The notes under the pieces: generated by a model
Databases searched by the model: none
What the model saw: only the letters and a program-made list of their open reading frames with translations
What the model was told of the DNA's origin: nothing
Source of the DNA: an uncultured archaeon
GTDB taxonomy: Archaea; Thermoproteota; Nitrososphaeria; Conexivisphaerales; CALBHZ01
Length of the DNA: 7,411 nucleotides
Reading direction: 5' to 3'
Assembly: GCA_937892815.1 (NCBI GenBank)
Contig: CALBHZ010000007.1
Location: 1 to 7,411, forward strand
Shown here: piece after piece, positions 1 through 5,700 of the stretch
Layout: each line of letters opens with the position of its first letter
How positions within the stretch are numbered: position 1 is the first letter of the stretch
Position numbers and translations under genes: made by a program

Positions 1-924
1 CCTAGGCTCTACCTGTTTATCAGAGCCGTTAGACTTCCCTTCTTAATCGCTACCTTCTTTCCAGTAACCTTAGGAGCTCTAGAAGCAGCTAGAGAAGGGT
101 TCTTCGATCCCATTTTATACATCTTGACGTTATTAGGCGTTTCGTTAATTCATTTCGGCTTAAATGCAGCTAACGATGTATTCGATTTCAAGCTAGGAGC
201 CGATAAGGTAAACTTAACTCCTACTCCGTTTAGCGGAGGATCTAGGGTTTTAGTCGAAGGCCTAATCACGGAAAGAGGAATGAAGCTGCTCTTTTCCCTA
301 TGCTACCTTACTGGGATAGGCATAGGACTCTACTTGGCGTTCACGAGAGGTTTCATCCCAATAATATCCTTAACGCTCTTGGGGTTCTTCTTAAGCTTCT
401 TCTACACCGCTCCACCGTTTAAGCTAGCTTATAGAGGTCTAGGGGAGATCGCCATTTTCTTAGGCTTTGGACCCACCTTGGTCTTAGGGTCATATTTCGT
501 TCAAGCGCAAAGGTTTACCCTAGAAGCTCTATACCTATCCATTCCAATTGGAATTTTAATTATGTTAATATTGTATGTTAATGAAATACCGGATAGGCCA
601 TGGGACGCTAAAGCCGGAAAGAGAACTCTAATTGTAAGGTTGAAGAAGGGGGCGATCGCTAAGGGATATTCCGCTTTAATCGCTTTAGTCTACGTTTCGA
701 TCGTTATAGGCTCATCTATCGGTCTCCTTCCGATCTACTGTCTGACCTCGTTAGTTACTGTAATTTGGGCTCCTAAGATAGTTAAGGGTATAAAAGAGAA
801 CTTCGAGAACGCTTACGCTCTTATACCTACGATGGCTAAACATCTCAAGCTATACGCTTTCACGGCTTTAATTATCTCTTTAAGCTTCGTATTGGATATT
901 ATCGTTAAGGATTTACTACTATAA
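1..924 (+). CDS. UbiA-family prenyltransferase, MenA/UBIAD1-like (5' partial)
   Basis: Integral membrane enzyme that would transfer a polyprenyl chain from its diphosphate to an acceptor, in MenA relatives a naphthoate quinone precursor. The frame is open from base 1, giving 307 visible residues; a TTG at 124 could be mistaken for the start, but codons 1-41 already encode the conserved first helix (RAVRLPFLIATFFPVTLG). Numbering from the first visible codon, the first Asp-rich motif is N58-D59-x-x-D62 with D68, followed by TPFSGGSRVLVEG. The second is NEIPDRPWD at 194-202, followed by AGKRTLIVRL. These Asp-rich motifs bind Mg-diphosphate in the family. The remainder is mostly hydrophobic helices, about eight or nine, including FYTAPPFKLAYRGLGE, a typical MenA-like loop. 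Family members run to about 290-310 residues, so only a few N-terminal codons should be missing. It ends 41 bp from the convergent M20 gene. Fold and family are secure. The substrate is not: archaea carry several UbiA paralogues, including digeranylgeranylglyceryl phosphate synthase, although the motifs favour the quinone branch. Confidence 0.9.
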   Translation, partial: PRLYLFIRAVRLPFLIATFFPVTLGALEAAREGFFDPILYILTLLGVSLIHFGLNAANDVFDFKLGADKVNLTPTPFSGGSRVLVEGLITERGMKLLFSLCYLTGIGIGLYLAFTRGFIPIISLTLLGFFLSFFYTAPPFKLAYRGLGEIAIFLGFGPTLVLGSYFVQAQRFTLEALYLSIPIGILIMLILYVNEIPDRPWDAKAGKRTLIVRLKKGAIAKGYSALIALVYVSIVIGSSIGLLPIYCLTSLVTVIWAPKIVKGIKENFENAYALIPTMAKHLKLYAFTALIISLSFVLDIIVKDLLL

Positions 925-965
925 TTTAATTCAATATAGAGTAGGCTCTTAAAGCTACAGGACGT

Positions 966-2138
966 TCATATAGCTTCTTCCTTTAAGTACCTTAGGATTA
1001 CCTCCTTCACCATCCTAACGTCCTTAATCCTAACGAACTCGTCTACACCGTGGAATCTGCTATCTCTAGCTATAGGACCAAATACTAGAGTAGGTATGTT
1101 CTTTTCCTTCGTATACCTTCCATCGTTTCCACCCAACTCAGCAGCGTACTCTAGCCTCTTCCCGATTACTCTTTCTACGGCCTTAGAAAAGCCTACAACG
1201 AAAGGATGGGTTATTTCGGTGTAGTAATTCCCGCCTCCTTCGTATTTTAAGAGCTCTACTTTCCATCCTATTTCACTACTCACTTCAGTTAAGTAATTTT
1301 TCAGATCTTCGATGGCTTCATCTACATCTTCCTCGGGTATAAGCCTTAAGTCGAAGGTAGCTTCAGCCTCCCCCGGTATCACATTCGACTTCTCTCCAGC
1401 CCTCAGCACCGTTATGCTGAACCTTCCCCAGACGTACGGATGGGGAGATCCGGGAGGGGATTTCAATTTTGAAAGCTTTTTCTCCCTTAGCCTCGTGTAC
1501 TCTTCAAGCTTGACGATCGCTTTAGCTAACGGATATATTGGATTTTTAGCGAGGTGGGGATATCCTGCATGTCCCTGTACTCCCTTTACCCCTATCTTTC
1601 CCGCTACGATTCCGCTCGCTCCTACGTATATAGCATCGAAGCCTCCATCTACGATTAAGGCCTCGTCGGCTCTTATACCTACCTCCCTCATCAGGTATCC
1701 TAGGCCGGCTCTTCCTCCAACTTCCTCATCACATGTAAAGGCCAATATTACGTTCCTCTTCGCTTTTTCCCCTAGCTCATTGATAGCCCATATGATAGCC
1801 GTAATTCCAGACTTATCATCGCTTGCCCCTCTCCCATATACTACATTTTCCTCAATTACCGGTTTAAAGGGATCCTTCGACCATCCCTTTCCAGCCGGCA
1901 CTACATCGTAATGAGCGTTAAGTAAGATAGTCTTATCGGCTTTAAGGTCTAATTTAGCTACGACGTTAGGCCTAGGTTTACCATCTTTGACTACTTCCTC
2001 TCCATCGTAGATTTCAACCGATAACCCCATATCGCTTAGCTTCTCTTTAATAAGGCTAGCCGCCTCCTCATATCCCTCTTTAGTCGTACATTCAGTTCTT
2101 ACGGATATTAAATCTAATAGGAACCTAATATCCTCCAT
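966..2138 (-). CDS. M20 family metallohydrolase (ArgE/DapE/peptidase type)
   Basis: Cytoplasmic di-zinc amidohydrolase of the M20 family, which removes acyl groups from amino acids (ArgE, DapE, LysK) or cleaves small peptides. The 390 residues are full family length. Visible in order: H76-x-D78 (first zinc His and its Asp), GRGASDD with bridging D107, C-D-E138-E139 (catalytic Glu and metal Glu), D164 in LIVDGGFD as the probable next metal ligand, and H363 in RFHG as the last. A lid/dimerisation domain runs from about 178 to 295 and begins with GVKGVQGHAGYPHLAKNP. Its H190 corresponds to the His that DapE dimers contribute to the partner's active site. GGNDGR at 336-341 matches the GG-x-DGR loop of DapE. 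ATG at 2138 sits 25 bp after the regulator's stop, with no Shine-Dalgarno sequence. Co-transcription with the Lrp gene is likely, though a TATA-like box also lies 26 bases upstream. The substrate is open: succinyl-diaminopimelate, N-acetyl-ornithine or -lysine, or a di/tripeptide. Confidence 0.9.
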   Translation of the reverse strand: MEDIRFLLDLISVRTECTTKEGYEEAASLIKEKLSDMGLSVEIYDGEEVVKDGKPRPNVVAKLDLKADKTILLNAHYDVVPAGKGWSKDPFKPVIEENVVYGRGASDDKSGITAIIWAINELGEKAKRNVILAFTCDEEVGGRAGLGYLMREVGIRADEALIVDGGFDAIYVGASGIVAGKIGVKGVQGHAGYPHLAKNPIYPLAKAIVKLEEYTRLREKKLSKLKSPPGSPHPYVWGRFSITVLRAGEKSNVIPGEAEATFDLRLIPEEDVDEAIEDLKNYLTEVSSEIGWKVELLKYEGGGNYYTEITHPFVVGFSKAVERVIGKRLEYAAELGGNDGRYTKEKNIPTLVFGPIARDSRFHGVDEFVRIKDVRMVKEVILRYLKEEAI

Positions 2139-2160
2139 ACTATTAGGTTAAGAGAGGAGG

Positions 2161-2167
2161 TAATTAA
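2161..2167 (-). promoter_or_regulatory. Possible TATA box for the M20 gene
   Basis: The minus strand reads TTAATTA here, centred 26 bases upstream of the M20 ATG at 2138, which is the spacing of a leaderless archaeal promoter. It overlaps the stop codon of the Lrp gene. The sequence is a weak box without a clear purine-rich BRE, so it may be chance in AT-rich DNA, and read-through from the regulator is an equally good explanation. Confidence 0.25.
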
Positions 2168-2607
2168 GGCATTCTAAAATCCTCTTTAATAGTAGTTAGA
2201 ACAACGTACGTCTTAGTTCTTTCAACGTAGGGCAACGATAAAAGGGTCTTGGTAAATTTGCTGAGCTCTTCCCTGCTCTTAAACTTCGCCACGACTACTA
2301 TATCTGCATCCCCCGTAACATCGTAGACCGCCAAAACGTTCCTCATCTTTGCTATCTCCTTTTCGGTATCTATGAGCTTTCCCTTCGAAACTATAACTTC
2401 CGTAATGGAAGTTAGCTGATACCCTAGCCTTTCGTGGTCGAGGACTACGGTGTATCCTTTAATTATCCCCTCCTTCTCCATCTTCTTTATTCTAGCTTGA
2501 ACCGTCCCCACGGCTACGTTGAGCTTCTCAGCGAGCTTTCTATAAGATAGTCTAGAGTCGGATAATAGCTCGTTGAGGATCATCATATCCAGCTTATCCA
2601 AGTTCAT
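2164..2607 (-). CDS. Lrp/AsnC family transcriptional regulator
   Basis: Sequence-specific DNA-binding regulator, full length at 147 residues. Residues 1-62 form the winged helix-turn-helix: LDMMILNELLSDSRLSYRKL, a helix at about 21-29, a turn, and the recognition helix at about 32-43 (AVGTVQARIKKM). EGIIKGYTVVLDHERLGY is the typical wing and linker. Residues about 66-142 form the RAM/AsnC effector and oligomerisation domain, with the signature DVTGDADIVV at 96-105, where G99, D100 and D102 lie in the ligand loop. Lrp proteins assemble as dimers to octamers and often respond to amino acids. The gene is divergent from the giant protease across 78 bp and is followed by the M20 gene 25 bp downstream, so autoregulation and control of either neighbour are plausible. 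ATG at 2607 lies about 27 bases after a TATA-like box and has no Shine-Dalgarno sequence, suggesting a leaderless message. Effector and targets cannot be read from the sequence. Similarity to the lysine regulator LysM is only at family level. Confidence 0.93.
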   Translation of the reverse strand: MNLDKLDMMILNELLSDSRLSYRKLAEKLNVAVGTVQARIKKMEKEGIIKGYTVVLDHERLGYQLTSITEVIVSKGKLIDTEKEIAKMRNVLAVYDVTGDADIVVVAKFKSREELSKFTKTLLSLPYVERTKTYVVLTTIKEDFRMP

Positions 2608-2631
2608 CGCTATCCGTTTCCATTTCCTGTG

Positions 2632-2646
2632 ATTTAACTTTGTTTG
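2632..2646 (-). promoter_or_regulatory. Leaderless promoter of the Lrp gene (TATA + BRE)
   Basis: On the minus strand the box TTAAAT (2637-2632) is preceded by the A-rich CAAACAAAG (2646-2638), resembling an archaeal BRE plus TATA. The box midpoint is about 27 bases from the ATG at 2607, so transcription would start at or next to the first codon. Spacing is the main support, because the box itself is only moderately good. Confidence 0.5.
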
Positions 2647-2649
2647 AAA

Positions 2650-2663
2650 GCAAGACGTATAAA
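2650..2663 (+). promoter_or_regulatory. Leaderless promoter of the S8 protease gene (BRE + TATA)
   Basis: TATAAA at 2658-2663 follows the purine-containing stretch GCAAGACG at 2650-2657. The box midpoint lies 25-26 bases upstream of the GTG at 2686, the usual archaeal distance from TATA to transcription start, so the message would be leaderless. This supports GTG as the true start; an in-frame TAA at 2674-2676 rules out any start further upstream. The upstream edge abuts the promoter of the divergent Lrp gene. Confidence 0.6.
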
Positions 2664-2685
2664 CCCTTTACCCTAATGTAGAGAT

Positions 2686-2739
2686 GTGAAACTAGCTCTA
2701 CTAGCAATATTGTTGATTTCGGTATTACCTCCACCTTAC
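2686..2739 (+). other. Signal peptide of the S8 protease
   Basis: Residues 1-18: Lys2, then an uninterrupted hydrophobic run LALLAILLISVL (3-14), then Pro-Pro-Pro. This is a short Sec-type signal. The cleavage point is not obvious; somewhere near residues 15-23 is likely. Confidence 0.7.
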
Positions 2740-5700
2740 CTAAACGAGGTAGCTCCTAATCACGGCCTAGTAATTATCTCTCCAGACAGAATTACGTTAA
2801 ATAATCTCCATCAAGTACACGGCCCTCCTCTCAAAGCTATAGCCTACGTTGAAAGCTTAGACGAGATAGAAGGGAGATCTTATTTCGCTTTTAAATTTGG
2901 AGGCGGCTACCTAGCTGGCGTTGTCTTAGATGAGAAGGCGAAAAATAATTTAAACGTTCTCTTCTACGATAGGCCTTTAAGCTTTCATAGCGTTCAACAG
3001 ACCTTCGTTAAAAGGTACGTCTACGCTAGGTCTCTAGCTAATTTAACCGGAGAAGGAGTGAGGATTGGCGTAGTTGACACAGGCGTCGATTTCTCACATC
3101 CAGATTTAATTGATGCGCTGGCTAGAGAGAGCGGCCTTCCGTTAATGTTGGATGCAGATGGGCAAGGCATCGCAGTAACGAACGTTGTCGTTAAAGCCAA
3201 TGTAGTAAACGGTAAGATTGAAAACTTGACGTCTACATCGTGCCCCTACGTTTTCGTAAGGGAGGACGGGGTCTACATAGATTTTGGAGAGGGATACGAG
3301 GTTAGAGTTTACAATCCGCTTTTCCCGTATTACGGAGATCTCTTCTTTAACGTAACGGTTGATGGGACTTGGAAGATAGGTAATAGTACTTCGGAGTTCA
3401 TTTTATCGAAGAGCGGAGAGTATAGATTTGGAGTTTTAGCGGAGATCCAGCCTATATATTACAAAGGAGAGGAAGTTATCGCTCTATTCCTTTTTCCAGT
3501 TCTCACCGTAGACGATAGGAGAGAGGGGTTTTACGAGACCATTTACGTCGATCTTTCAACGGTATATAAGGAGTACATTAACTTCTTGAAGGATGAAGAG
3601 GTAGAAAAACCGGATTACGATTTTTACGATGAAAGCCCTCATAGATTAGGAGATGGAAGTGAGGTTATCGCGAGGGATTTCGATGGAGATAGTTACCCCG
3701 ATATAACGGCCGGCGTTTTAGGGGCGTACGTACTAGATGTATGGGGAGCTGTAAAGAAAAGGTTGAAGAGAACGGATTTAGGGCCTTCTTACGGCGTTCC
3801 ATTAGATCCGATAGACTACAATGGTACTTACTTCACAGTTATGTACGATCTATATGGTCACGGTACGGCGGTAGCCGGGTTAATAGCTTCTAGAGGGACG
3901 GTAGCTTACAACATAACGAAGGAGGGAGGTCTTCAAATAACTGGAATGGCCCCTGGATCTAAAATAGTAGCCGTTAAAGCTCTATGGGTTAGCGACGTAC
4001 TGTACGCTTGGTTCTGGCTAGCTGGAATGGACTACAATGGAAGCTGGAGCTATAGAGGAAGTACTAGAGCTGATGTAGTAGTCAATAGCTTCGGTATATC
4101 GGACTGGCCCTACTTAGAGGGCTTACCCGGCAGGGACGTCTTAAGTATGCTAACCGATCTAATGAGCGTTCCAGGTAGCCTAGACAAAGAATACCCTGGA
4201 ATGTTAATGGTGGTATCCGCTGGAAATGGAGGACCTGGTAAAGGGACTATAACCCCTCCAGGCTCTTCCATGTTCGCCTTAACCGTAGGAGCATCTACTT
4301 GCATGGACTGGACTTTAGTAAAACCTGAGGTTATATGGTCTAAGGGACCTCAAGCTAGGTTTGGATCTACGTCATATTACTATGATGATATCGCTCCTTG
4401 GAGCGCTAGAGGTCCTACCTTAAGCGGTACTCCAAAGCCCGAGCTCGTCGCTCCCGGAATGTACGGCTTCTCATTAGCTCCCGTAACTCTAAGAGCTCAC
4501 GGATCTCAGGCTTACACTTTATTTGGAGGCACTAGTATGTCGGCTCCCATAGCAGCTGGATGTGCAGCGCTCGTTCTGCAAGGATTGAAGGAGAGAGGGG
4601 TTCAAGTAGATCCGGCTACCCTGAAGACGTATTTAGTAGCTTCAACCGATAGCTTAGGGTTTAGCCCTAGCGAACAGGGAAGCGGATTAATTAACTTCAC
4701 GAAGGCGGTACTTGGAGCAACTAAAGGATGGAACTTAGTAGTTTACTCACTTATAGATCCCGAAACGTATAGGGTATTATATGAATATACCTTTGAGAGG
4801 TTAAATATCACGTTAAACATAGGACCGTTGCCTCCAGTTAAAGTAACCTATCTTCAATTCCCCTTCATGCCGCCTGGCAGGAGTTTCGAGAAGGATTTAT
4901 TCGTTGAAGGGAGCTCAAGCTTTAACGCGGAGGCTATTAAGGTTAAGAGATACGAGATTGGGATTTACGAAAACGTAAGCGTAATAAACGCTTACGATCC
5001 GATCTTGGGAGAAAGCGGAGGATGGAGGCCGCTATACATTCCTTTGGATGAAATAGTCAACGTTAGCGATTTCGATAGAATTAGGATAACGTTGGCTTAT
5101 CCTAGAAGCTACTTTTACAACTTGAGTAAAAGCTACGTTTACTTCGATGCGTTAAGCAGGTTGAGCTTATATCTGTATGAGTGGGAAGATGCGAACAAGG
5201 ACGGAAAGATATGGTATAATGAAACGAAATTGATTTCGTTCGCTGCAGGATGGACAAACGTTCAAAGTCTAGATCTAAAGCGGAGGAACGTTAAGCTACT
5301 TATAGGGGTTTACGAGACGCCTAAAATGGCCAATTACTGGACGGGAGAGCTGCATGGAAACGTAACCGAAATACCCTTTGAAATAAAGGTTGAGGGCTTG
5401 AAGTTCGTTAGAGATGAAAACGTAAAGTTAAGGATCGATGGGAATAGAATTAAGGTAAAGGTCACGGCTCCGGAAGAACCCGGAATTTACGAGGGCTTCA
5501 TAAGGATCTATACCGATAGAGATGAGGTATGGATTCCTTACTCCTATCAAACTATGGTAACGATTGACGGATTCGATAAAGTTAAGGTTCTCGAGCTATC
5601 GAATTTGAACTTCCCTCCTGATGCATCTTGGAGATACGAGTCCGGAGATTGGTATCCAATTAGGATATTAACGGAGGAGAACTTAAACGCTCTTTCCCTT

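Noticed and set aside
124..924. Prenyltransferase starting at the TTG at 124
   Set aside because: The same frame is open to base 1 and encodes the conserved first helix before 124, so the gene is truncated by the window edge and does not start there.
925..965. Hairpin terminator between the convergent prenyltransferase and M20 genes
   Set aside because: Only GCTCTTAAAGC with a 3-bp stem is visible, and there is no strong T-run on either strand.
1312..1911. 199-codon open frame on the plus strand opposite the M20 gene
   Set aside because: It is antisense to the catalytic and lid domains of a gene with all its family motifs, its translation is low-complexity Ser/Pro-rich, and it resembles no family I recognise. 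It is a codon-usage shadow.
2684..2689. ATG at 2684 as protease start
   Set aside because: It is out of frame with the protease and is followed at once by TGA. The GTG at 2686 is in frame and correctly spaced from the TATA box.
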